Part shown: one piece after another, positions 6,137 to 12,018 of the stretch | Position numbering within the stretch: position 1 is the first letter of the stretch | Layout of the letters: every line of letters begins with the position of its first letter | Source of the DNA: JBCAWW01 sp039024315 | GTDB taxonomy: Bacteria > Bacteroidota > Bacteroidia > J057 | Reading direction: 5' to 3' | DNA: 12,780 nt | NCBI GenBank assembly: GCA_039024315.1 | Contig: JBCCQN010000229.1 | Coordinates: forward strand, 1 to 12,780 | Notes under the pieces: generated by a model | Databases searched by the model: none | Told to the model about the DNA's origin: nothing | What the model saw: the letters and a program-made list of their open reading frames with translations, nothing else | Program-made: the position numbers and the translations under genes

Positions 6137-6180
6137 GAAAAGGTCCTAAACCATGGTTTAGGACCTTTTCTTTATTCTTT
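6137..6180. terminator. Two-way terminator in a 34-base perfect palindrome
   Basis: Positions 6137-6170 equal their own reverse complement, giving a 14- to 15-bp stem with a short CATG-type loop. The stem ends in CCTTTTC on both strands, followed by TTTATTCTTT on the plus side and TTGTGG on the minus side. It lies between the convergent 5307-5870 gene and the protease gene and can stop transcripts from both. Confidence 0.85.
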
Positions 6181-6203
6181 CTCAGCGAAGCTGAGGGGAT
6201 TAC

Positions 6204-7715
6204 TTATTTCAACACAGCATCGATAGCTGCCTTAGGCATGATCACATTACCGATGCGCTTAGAATCTTTGACAGTTTTACCGGTATCGTGCAGAATTTGG
6301 TAAGCCTGTTCTGCAGTCAATTCTGGATTCAAAGCCTTCAAAATACCTATGAGGCCAGCAGCAACTGGAGTTGCCATAGAAGTACCGCTATACTGCTTGT
6401 ACTCGCTTCCTGGGATAGATGATAAGCAATTTACCCCAGGAGCGGCAATCGGCATCTTGAGCTGATTGTTGGTATTAGAGAATACTGCCTTGTTGAGTTT
6501 CTCATCCACAGCAGCTACGGTGATTACGCCATTGATATTGGCCGGAGAGTACAGCTTCGCATTGTCATTGCTGTTGCCTGCAGCGACAATGACGATTGCT
6601 CCTAACTTGCGGGCATATTTGATTGCATCAACTTGAGACTTAGGCGGTACTGGAGAATATCCGCCAAGAGACATAGAGATAACGTCGGCGCCGCTTTCTG
6701 CTGCGTCAATGATCGCTTTAGATACAGTATAATCAGTACCACGACCATAGGAATCCAAAGCGGGGAAGCCGCTGATGGTGATGTAAGCACCATCGTAATT
6801 GAGTGAACCAATGCCGATACCATTATTGGTTGCAGCGCCAGCTAGACCTGCGCAGTGCGTACCGTGGCTGTGTTGGTCTTGGTCTCCCTTAGTACCTGAC
6901 TTTTTATAGACAGGACTTAAGTCTTCGTGCCCTTGGTCAACGCCAGTATCAACAATGGCGACCTTAGCTTTTTTGTTTGGCTTACGATCTTTAAGCAATT
7001 CGTAAACAGCATTGTATTCAAGAGGAGCGGCCCACCACTGATTGCCTAAATAAGGATCATTGGCGAGGAAACGACCATCACGATTGATCTCATTGTGGCT
7101 AGCTTTAGGACGAATGAGTTCAAGGGGGTGGTTGACTTCGATATTATCTACATTTTCGCGATCCAAGCGTAATGCTTTGGCAAGGGCATCTGCATGCTGA
7201 GCGGGCACACTTACTAAAAAGTATTGCGCTAGATCTTCATTTTCGCTCAAGTCAACGTTTTCAAACGCGCGCTTAGCTTCTGCATGGTGCTCTGACAAGA
7301 TGGGTTCAACCTCACTAATGAGATCATCGGGACCCAGCTCCAACAATAAAGTAACATCAGATTCGGAGGCCATCCAGCGAAAGCTTTGTGTAAGGCCCCA
7401 AATACCGCCACCCATAACTAAGGATAGAAGGCCTGGAACTAGCAAGAGGCGTGCTCTAGATTTGTTAGAAAGCAAAAGCAAAGAGGCCGCTGACATTCCC
7501 ACGCCAAAGTCAACCAAAAGTTTGGACAACTTATCGACTACTGAATAATCACCAAAAAGATGGTAAGCGGCGGCGACGATCATCAATAAAAAGGCAGGCA
7601 AGGGATTAAAAGACTTGCCTTTGCTTCGTTTTAGGATTCCTCTCCCAAATACGCCAAAGGCTACAAAGGCGAGAGCGATTCCGAAGAGATGATTCAATAA
7701 AGTTGGTTCGTGCAT
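6204..7715 (-). CDS. Membrane-anchored subtilisin-like (S8) serine protease
   Basis: The 503-residue protein has an intact S8 catalytic domain: Asp256 in VAIVDTGVD, His284 in HSHGTH, oxyanion Asn381 in AAGNSND and Ser446 in YSGTSMATP. A segment at about 122-200 (ending YFLVSVPAQHADALAKALRL then NVDNIEVN) looks like an I9-type inhibitory prodomain. Unusually, the N-terminus has no cleavable signal but four hydrophobic segments (about 9-26, 40-54, 65-83, 90-109). The loops KRSKGK and SNKSRAR are positive, so N-terminus and protease domain should both face the periplasm. It probably matures and works tethered to the inner membrane. The ATG at 7715 is immediately followed by the first membrane segment. 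Upstream is the terminator at 7739-7776, so it has its own promoter; TAGGTTTA at 7724-7717 resembles a -7 box but is very close to the ATG. Confidence 0.93.
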   Translation of the reverse strand: MHEPTLLNHLFGIALAFVAFGVFGRGILKRSKGKSFNPLPAFLLMIVAAAYHLFGDYSVVDKLSKLLVDFGVGMSAASLLLLSNKSRARLLLVPGLLSLVMGGGIWGLTQSFRWMASESDVTLLLELGPDDLISEVEPILSEHHAEAKRAFENVDLSENEDLAQYFLVSVPAQHADALAKALRLDRENVDNIEVNHPLELIRPKASHNEINRDGRFLANDPYLGNQWWAAPLEYNAVYELLKDRKPNKKAKVAIVDTGVDQGHEDLSPVYKKSGTKGDQDQHSHGTHCAGLAGAATNNGIGIGSLNYDGAYITISGFPALDSYGRGTDYTVSKAIIDAAESGADVISMSLGGYSPVPPKSQVDAIKYARKLGAIVIVAAGNSNDNAKLYSPANINGVITVAAVDEKLNKAVFSNTNNQLKMPIAAPGVNCLSSIPGSEYKQYSGTSMATPVAAGLIGILKALNPELTAEQAYQILHDTGKTVKDSKRIGNVIMPKAAIDAVLK

Positions 7716-7738
7716 ATTAAACCTAGTAAATGGTATAA

Positions 7739-7776
7739 ACCAAAAGGCGAATGGCCTAAGCGATTCGCCTTTTGGT
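7739..7776 (-). terminator. Terminator of the 71-residue protein gene
   Basis: ACCAAAAGGCGAAT pairs perfectly with ATTCGCCTTTTGGT (14 bp) around a 10-base loop, with a T-rich 3' arm and GGTTTATA beyond it on the minus strand. It starts 3 bases after the stop of the gene at 7779-7994. Confidence 0.78.
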
Positions 7777-7778
7777 GA

Positions 7779-7994
7779 TTATTTCTTCTCAATTTTCTTG
7801 ATATCGACATTACGGCCCCACATAAAGACACTAAAGGCATTTGAATGACTTACCTCAGCGCTCACTTTAAGCCCTTCCTTCTGAAATTTAGTAGGCAGGG
7901 TATCCAACGGATTATATTTTTGACCGTCATCTCCTTTGATGCCCCAGAATCCTCCAGAGAGGTTTATGTAGGTTACTGTACCCGAAATCTGCAT
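7779..7994 (-). CDS. Small conserved-looking protein, probable beta barrel
   Basis: The 71-residue protein has the pattern GTVTYINLSGGFWGIKGDDG, then YNPLDTLP, FQKEGLKVSAEV and FMWGRNVDIKKIEKK. Alternating hydrophobic residues suggest a small all-beta (OB-like) fold. I recall similar short proteins in bacteria and archaea with GGFxGI-DDG and a late MWG, but I do not know a function. There is no signal peptide. It lies upstream of the S8 protease on the same strand (63-base gap) with a terminator between, so shared transcription is doubtful. The start at 7994 gives a compact domain with nothing extra. Confidence 0.78.
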   Translation of the reverse strand: MQISGTVTYINLSGGFWGIKGDDGQKYNPLDTLPTKFQKEGLKVSAEVSHSNAFSVFMWGRNVDIKKIEKK

Positions 7995-8134
7995 AAATTT
8001 TTTTGTCTTGTACCTTTTAGTTACGGTAGCCTAACCACAGGGTTACAAGCCTTTCTAGTATAAATTGCTCAAAAAATATAGAATAACAAAGCCCAATCTA
8101 GATCACATCCTTACTTTAAAAGCAGCTTTTTTTG

Positions 8135-8575
8135 CTAAAAATATCGCACTTTTATGCGCCATTCATGCTTGCCGGAGCCGACTTGAAGGGCACAGTCTTC
8201 AAAATCGGGGGGTGACATAAGTTGGATCTTTGCGTCTCTAGAAAAACCAAAACCTTCGGTTGGGATCCCCACAAAGTTGTAATTCATCTCATTATCTCCA
8301 TTCTCATCATCCAGCAATGAAAAGGCATATTTACCAGGCCCAAGCTTAAATTGACATTGTAGCTCTCCGTTTTGGATTCCAGTCTTTGGAAAGGCATGAG
8401 TTGAGACTGGCTCTTTATTAAATGTATCTGCTCGATCGTATACGCCGATTCTAATCATACCTTTTTCAGATCTGATATGATGGACTGTGATGCTGATGTT
8501 TTTTTGCGCTTTTTGGACAGGGGGAGCCGAGCTCAACCCGAGGCATAGCAGGATAGCTAGAAAGGTAGTTTTCAT
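8135..8575 (-). CDS. DUF2141 secreted protein
   Basis: The 146-residue protein starts with a signal peptide (MKTTFLAILLCLGLSSA, cleavage probably shortly after). The mature part fits DUF2141: ISITVHHIRSEKGMIRIGVYD, then LGPGKYAFSLLDDENGDNEMNYNFVGIPTEGFGFSRDA, a stretch in which the DxNxDxxxxxN pattern resembles a calcium or turn motif. The family is a periplasmic or surface beta domain of unknown role, common in Bacteroidota and Proteobacteria. I chose the ATG at 8575 because it begins the signal peptide; the reading frame stays open further upstream to 8710, but that part runs through repeats. The outer-membrane receptor lies upstream on the same strand, separated by terminators. Confidence 0.85.
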   Translation of the reverse strand: MKTTFLAILLCLGLSSAPPVQKAQKNISITVHHIRSEKGMIRIGVYDRADTFNKEPVSTHAFPKTGIQNGELQCQFKLGPGKYAFSLLDDENGDNEMNYNFVGIPTEGFGFSRDAKIQLMSPPDFEDCALQVGSGKHEWRIKVRYF

Positions 8576-8601
8576 GTTAATTTGGAGTGTTCTTAAATAA
8601 A

Positions 8602-8618
8602 AGCGTTCTGCGAAGCAG
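8602..8618 (-). repeat. Dispersed triloop repeat, copy 5
   Basis: The plus-strand sequence AGCGTTCTGCGAAGCAG is the exact reverse complement of the core of copies 2 and 8. It lies 26 bases upstream of the DUF2141 start. Confidence 0.75.
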
Positions 8619-8638
8619 AATGTTGTCATCACTCCAGC

Positions 8639-8670
8639 TAAAAAGAGAGAAAAATTTAGCTCTCTTTTTA
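8639..8670. terminator. Possible two-way hairpin terminator
   Basis: TAAAAAGAGAG pairs with CTCTCTTTTTA (11 bp) across a 10-base loop. The A/T-rich outer arms give a T run on both strands. It may back up the terminator at 8709-8746. Confidence 0.5.
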
Positions 8671-8686
8671 AGTGCCTGATAATCAG
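8670..8686 (+). repeat. TGATAATCAG motif, copy 2
   Basis: The sequence is AAGTGCCTGATAATCAG, four bases before triloop repeat copy 6. Here CCTGAT-A-ATCAGG is also palindromic. Confidence 0.55.
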
Positions 8687-8690
8687 GATA

Positions 8691-8707
8691 AGCGTTCCGC
8701 CCAGCGA
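8691..8707 (-). repeat. Dispersed triloop repeat, copy 6
   Basis: On the minus strand TCGC-TGG-GCGG is followed by AACGCT. It abuts the T run of the receptor gene's terminator. Stem and loop differ from copy 5 in a way that keeps pairing. Confidence 0.7.
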
Positions 8708-8708
8708 C

Positions 8709-8746
8709 AAAAAAAACTCCCAGTACTAATGCACAGCACTGGGAGT
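8709..8746 (-). terminator. Intrinsic terminator of the outer-membrane receptor gene
   Basis: ACTCCCAGT pairs with ACTGGGAGT, extended inward by two more pairs past one mismatch, and an eight-base T run follows on the minus strand. It starts about 35 bases after the receptor stop codon. Confidence 0.85.
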
Positions 8747-8781
8747 GGACATATATTTAACTAACGTTATAAAAATCCAAT

Positions 8782-11295
8782 TTAAAACTCGCCGCCAGAC
8801 TCGCCTTGTTTTTGGTCGTCATTGCGTAGTCGACTACGGCGTCTGCGTTGGTTTTTGTTGTTACCAAAGCGGTAGCTAAAGTTTGCGTTGAAGGAGCGGA
8901 AAGGAATGGCAAAAGAAGTCTCTTGGTAAAAGCCAGCACCGGTAAACTCTGAGTCAAAAACCATATCTCTTTGGAAAGGCTGGACGACATTGAGGCCGAG
9001 GCTACCTTTTTTATTAAATAGTAGTTTTTTCGCGCCGAAGTTATAGATATAAAAGGAAGTTTGCGTTCCCTGAAGAGTGATCCGTGGGGAGCGATAGAAG
9101 GCAAAAAACTCAATTTGGAAGTCGTTTGGTAAGGTCAAGGTTGAGTTGCCATTGAGGCGGTAGATTAACCCTGTATTGTTGACGGACTGCCCATTTAGCT
9201 GCCCCGTCGCGTCGTAGGTATAAAGGCTACCACCCCCGCGAAGGGTCCAAATCTTGAAGAGTTTGAAAGAACCAAATAGGTCCAAACCATAAGATTGGTT
9301 GTCGCTAATGTTGAGGAAGCTAGTCTCTGTAACTCCGTCTTCACGCACATTGAGGATACTTTCGATGACATCGGTAGTACGGCGATAAAAGACTGCGGTG
9401 CTTAAGGTAATGCCACCTTTAAGGATGGTCGTATAAGCTAGTTCTACTTGATCGGTGATTTCTGGATCTAGTTGTGGGTTACCTACGGTAACATTTCTCG
9501 GATCAGCCGAATTGACAAAGGGATTGATAAAGCGTAGGCTTGGACGCTGAATCCGCTGCGTATAGCTCACTTTGATGTTGCTAAAACCCTTGAGTTTACG
9601 AGAAATGATGAAACTAGGCAGGAGGTTGTCATAAGAGTTTTCAAAGGGCTCTCCTTCGTCTTGAAAGCTCCCAGAGATATCGGTATGCTCGTAGCGAGCG
9701 CCGAAGATACCAGTCCACTTTTCGGTCATGTTCCAAGTAAACTGCCCGTAACCCGCATAAACGTCCTGATTGTAATTGAAGATATTAGAGCGAAAATCAT
9801 CTGTAACGAATTCAGAAGCACCTGCCAATAATTCTTCGTAGACATAGTCTGAATTGATGGTACGAAGGATAGCCTTCGCACCAGTTTCGAACTTTAGTTT
9901 TTCGCCAAATGGATGCGTATAATCTGTTTGGAAGGTCAACTCAAGGTTATCGCCTTTATTGACACTCTGCTCATTGATAAAGAGCGCTTGGTCTCCGAGA
10001 CTGGCACCAATGCCTTCGCGTAGGAGCTGGTAATCTTGGTTGTTGATGTTGCCACTTAGCTGTACTCCCATCGAAAACTCACGGTTTTTGTCTTCGAAAG
10101 TCTTGAGGTATTCGGTATTCCAATCGTAGCCACTAAAAAGACCAAAAGTCTCTTGGGTTTGTAGATATTCTTGATTGATGCCTGCGACTGGGTCCACAAA
10201 AGAAGCATTATTAGTGGCGTCCCGACTATTGAAACGACCGCGATAGTTGAAGCTGGAAATAATACTATTGAAGGCGTTGAAATCATAAAAGGCGCCTAAG
10301 CGACCACCGAAGCCATTCCAATCAGAAAAGGTTTCGCCTTCTTGGTCGAGGACCCTGATTTCACCTCCGGCAAGGGTATCAGCACGGAAAAAAGTATTGT
10401 AACCCGGGCGAGGCCAACTAGCGCGGTAAGAACCATTGCCATTGATGCCAAAACGACCGCGAGCGTAGGCGAGGCTGGCATTGGCGTTACCATTACGGTT
10501 GCCCCCAGAAGCACTAACTGAGCCACTGACGCCTTCTACATTGCGCTTTTTGGTGATGATATTGATGATTCCTCCGCTACCTTCGGCATCATATTTAGCA
10601 CCTGGTACGGTGATTACTTCTACACTTTTGATCTCTTCGGCAGGGATCATCTTGAGGGCGTCTGCCACGCTGCTGGAAAACATGCCCGATGGCTTGCCAT
10701 TGATGAGGATCTGGAGGTTTTGACTACCACGTAGGGAAACGTTACCGTCAAGGTCTACAGAAAGCAAGGGCACCTTACGGAGTACGTCTGCCGCATCACC
10801 ACCAAGATTGGTTACATCCTGCTCTGCATTGTACACAAGGCGGTCAATTTTATTTTCGACCAAGGATTTCTCAGCAGTGATTTCAACTTCTCCAAGTTGA
10901 ACATCTTTTGAAACCATGATAATATTGCCGAGATCGACATCTGGTTTTTCAGGTTTTAATGTAACACCGGGAATGCTTTTAGGGGCATAACCTAGGAAGC
11001 TAACCTTAAGGATATAGGTGCCAGTTGGAACGGCTAGCATTTTGAATCGACCCTCTTCATCGGTAATGGTACCATTGATCGCCTTCTCTTTGCCGGGCGC
11101 GAAAATCGCAACACTAGCATATTGAAGGGCTTGGTTGGTAAGGGAGTCGACAAGTTGACCTGAGATACGGCCAGTAGTTGAAGGGCCTTTAGGAGCACCT
11201 CCCCAATTGCCTCCGGGACGTTGTGCCTGTAGCGTAGAAATACATCCAAGGAGCAATAGAAGGCTGCTTATCGCTGAAAAAAATCTAAAATTCAT
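8782..11295 (-). CDS. TonB-dependent-type outer-membrane beta-barrel receptor
   Basis: The 837-residue protein has a signal peptide (MNFRFFSAISSLLLLLGCIS, cleavage near LQA-QR at about 24). A carboxypeptidase-regulatory-like domain follows at about 43-130 (GQLVDSLTNQALQYASVAIF, ITDEEGRFKMLAVPTGTYIL). The plug is at about 150-270 (LGGDAADVLRKVPLLSVDLDGNVSLRG, ILINGKPSG, YDAEGSGGIINIITKK). The rest is a barrel of the outer-membrane beta-barrel family close to PF14905. Such proteins import or bind a substrate at the outer membrane using TonB energy. No SusD-like partner is next to it, and the substrate cannot be told. The barrel end (FNANFSYRFG) is followed by an arginine-rich polar tail of about 25 residues ending in F. 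It is flanked by repeats and its own terminator. Confidence 0.93.
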   Translation of the reverse strand: MNFRFFSAISSLLLLLGCISTLQAQRPGGNWGGAPKGPSTTGRISGQLVDSLTNQALQYASVAIFAPGKEKAINGTITDEEGRFKMLAVPTGTYILKVSFLGYAPKSIPGVTLKPEKPDVDLGNIIMVSKDVQLGEVEITAEKSLVENKIDRLVYNAEQDVTNLGGDAADVLRKVPLLSVDLDGNVSLRGSQNLQILINGKPSGMFSSSVADALKMIPAEEIKSVEVITVPGAKYDAEGSGGIINIITKKRNVEGVSGSVSASGGNRNGNANASLAYARGRFGINGNGSYRASWPRPGYNTFFRADTLAGGEIRVLDQEGETFSDWNGFGGRLGAFYDFNAFNSIISSFNYRGRFNSRDATNNASFVDPVAGINQEYLQTQETFGLFSGYDWNTEYLKTFEDKNREFSMGVQLSGNINNQDYQLLREGIGASLGDQALFINEQSVNKGDNLELTFQTDYTHPFGEKLKFETGAKAILRTINSDYVYEELLAGASEFVTDDFRSNIFNYNQDVYAGYGQFTWNMTEKWTGIFGARYEHTDISGSFQDEGEPFENSYDNLLPSFIISRKLKGFSNIKVSYTQRIQRPSLRFINPFVNSADPRNVTVGNPQLDPEITDQVELAYTTILKGGITLSTAVFYRRTTDVIESILNVREDGVTETSFLNISDNQSYGLDLFGSFKLFKIWTLRGGGSLYTYDATGQLNGQSVNNTGLIYRLNGNSTLTLPNDFQIEFFAFYRSPRITLQGTQTSFYIYNFGAKKLLFNKKGSLGLNVVQPFQRDMVFDSEFTGAGFYQETSFAIPFRSFNANFSYRFGNNKNQRRRRSRLRNDDQKQGESGGEF

Positions 11296-11435
11296 CAGTG
11301 TTAGTGGTAATAATTATAGCATTGTGGTTGAAAAGCTAACTGTGAACTTTGATTTGAGTTTGAAAAAAATCTGAAGAAAATCTGAGAAAGCGGGAATAAT
11401 TGCGAAAAGGTGCTTGTTTAAACGCTGAATTTGGG

Positions 11436-11451
11436 AAGTGCTGGTAATCAG
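11436..11451 (+). repeat. TGATAATCAG motif, copy 3 (variant)
   Basis: The sequence is AAGTGCTGGTAATCAG, one base shorter and with TGGTAATCAG in place of TGATAATCAG. It lies 27 bases before triloop repeat copy 7. Confidence 0.45.
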
Positions 11452-11478
11452 TTATTTAGAATGGTTCTAATTTATTTA

Positions 11479-11495
11479 CCGCTGCGCGGAACGCT
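11479..11495 (+). repeat. Dispersed triloop repeat, copy 7
   Basis: CCGC-TGC-GCGG is followed by AACGCT. It is the perfect-stem version of copy 1. Confidence 0.75.
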
Positions 11496-11499
11496 TGCT

Positions 11500-11524
11500 C
11501 CATTGATTAAACCAAAATCAATGG
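11500..11524. repeat. 9-bp hairpin in palindrome cluster
   Basis: CCATTGATT pairs perfectly with AATCAATGG around a 7-base loop. It shares its last base with the adjoining 22-base palindrome. Confidence 0.6.
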
Positions 11525-11545
11525 CGACGCAAAATTTTGCGTCGC
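11524..11545. repeat. Perfect 22-base palindrome
   Basis: GCGACGC, AAAATTTT and GCGTCGC read the same on both strands. No T run follows. I recall similar GACGCAAAATTTTGCGTC palindromes as dispersed repeats in other genomes, but that is memory and was not searched. Confidence 0.7.
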
Positions 11546-11578
11546 TACGTAAATCATATTTGATGTTTCTCTTATCGC

Positions 11579-11595
11579 CTGCTTCGCAGAACGCT
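11579..11595 (+). repeat. Dispersed triloop repeat, copy 8
   Basis: CTGC-TTC-GCAG is followed by AACGCT, identical to copy 2 over 17 bases. Confidence 0.75.
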
Positions 11596-11600
11596 AGAAT

Positions 11601-11615
11601 CGTTCCGCGTAGCGG
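11601..11615 (-). repeat. Dispersed triloop repeat, copy 9
   Basis: On the minus strand CCGC-TAC-GCGG is followed by AACG. It faces copy 8 with 5 bases between, so the two tails (GAACG/CGTTC) can pair with each other. Confidence 0.7.
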
Positions 11616-11644
11616 TAAAAAAAGAAAAAATCGTCAAAACATGT

Positions 11645-11989
11645 CTATTTATACTTAGGCTTGTCTAGCAGGGCATCGACAATATAAGAGCGGATGACAT
11701 CTTTTTTGGTAAAGAAGAGGCGTCTTTTGGGTTTACCCTTCTCACTCTCATTACCGCTGACTTTGAGGCCGCCTTCCAGTTCTTTATGGATTTCGTCGAT
11801 AAAGGTGCGATCCATAAAGCTACCCGGCAAAAACTCCTTTTCGGTTTCTTTAGGAGGATCTAAGCGAGGACTGCGTTGAATCCCACCATAATTTTTATCT
11901 TTGGACCCCAATAATATTCTGATGTAGCGAAAAAGAAGGACTCCCGCTACTAGGCCAACAAATGCTAAAATGCCAATCAGAAGATTCAT
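11645..11989 (-). CDS. Small single-pass membrane protein, unknown
   Basis: The 114-residue protein starts with one membrane helix (residues 2-24, NLLIGILAFVGLVAGVLLF) followed by RYIR, which suggests a cytoplasmic C-terminal part. The rest is charged and probably loosely folded. Its C-terminal segment RLFFTKKDVIRSYIVDALLDKP resembles the short helical ends seen in other small Bacteroidota proteins; I know no function. Its ATG at 11989 is 29 bases from the divergent smc start, so the two promoters must overlap or lie inside the opposite genes. Downstream on the minus strand is a T-rich stretch (11617-11636) without a hairpin before it. Confidence 0.72.
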   Translation of the reverse strand: MNLLIGILAFVGLVAGVLLFRYIRILLGSKDKNYGGIQRSPRLDPPKETEKEFLPGSFMDRTFIDEIHKELEGGLKVSGNESEKGKPKRRLFFTKKDVIRSYIVDALLDKPKYK

Positions 11990-12018
11990 AGGGGTAAATT
12001 AATGGCTCTTAGGCGACT

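Larger units (their letters stand above)
5871..6203. other. Repeat-rich convergent intergenic region
   Basis: There is no gene in these 333 bases. They hold three triloop repeats, a 99-base stretch with GTCAT/ATGAC ends, a long hairpin at 6064-6096, a 34-base palindromic terminator and a small hairpin at 6181-6195 (CTCAGC-GAA-GCTGAG). Confidence 0.75.
11296..11644. other. Intergenic palindrome cluster
   Basis: No gene is seen in these 349 bases; a plus-strand frame across 11431-11658 is made of repeats. Five palindromes lie between 11479 and 11615: triloop repeats at 11479, 11579 and 11601, a 9-bp hairpin at 11500-11524 and a perfect 22-base palindrome at 11524-11545. A TGATAATCAG-like motif is at 11436-11451. 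The receptor promoter should lie near 11296-11360 but is not clear. Confidence 0.75.

Noticed and set aside
6181..6195. CTCAGC-GAA-GCTGAG as a tenth triloop repeat
   Set aside because: It has a triloop but lacks the AACGCT tail and has a different stem, so I left it out of the family.
8757..9113. Minus-strand reading frame of 118 codons
   Set aside because: It is a second frame inside the receptor gene.
10056..10723. Several frames of 76-80 codons on both strands
   Set aside because: All are shadows of the receptor coding sequence.
11431..11658. Plus-strand frame of 75 codons
   Set aside because: It is made mostly of the palindromic repeats in the intergenic cluster.
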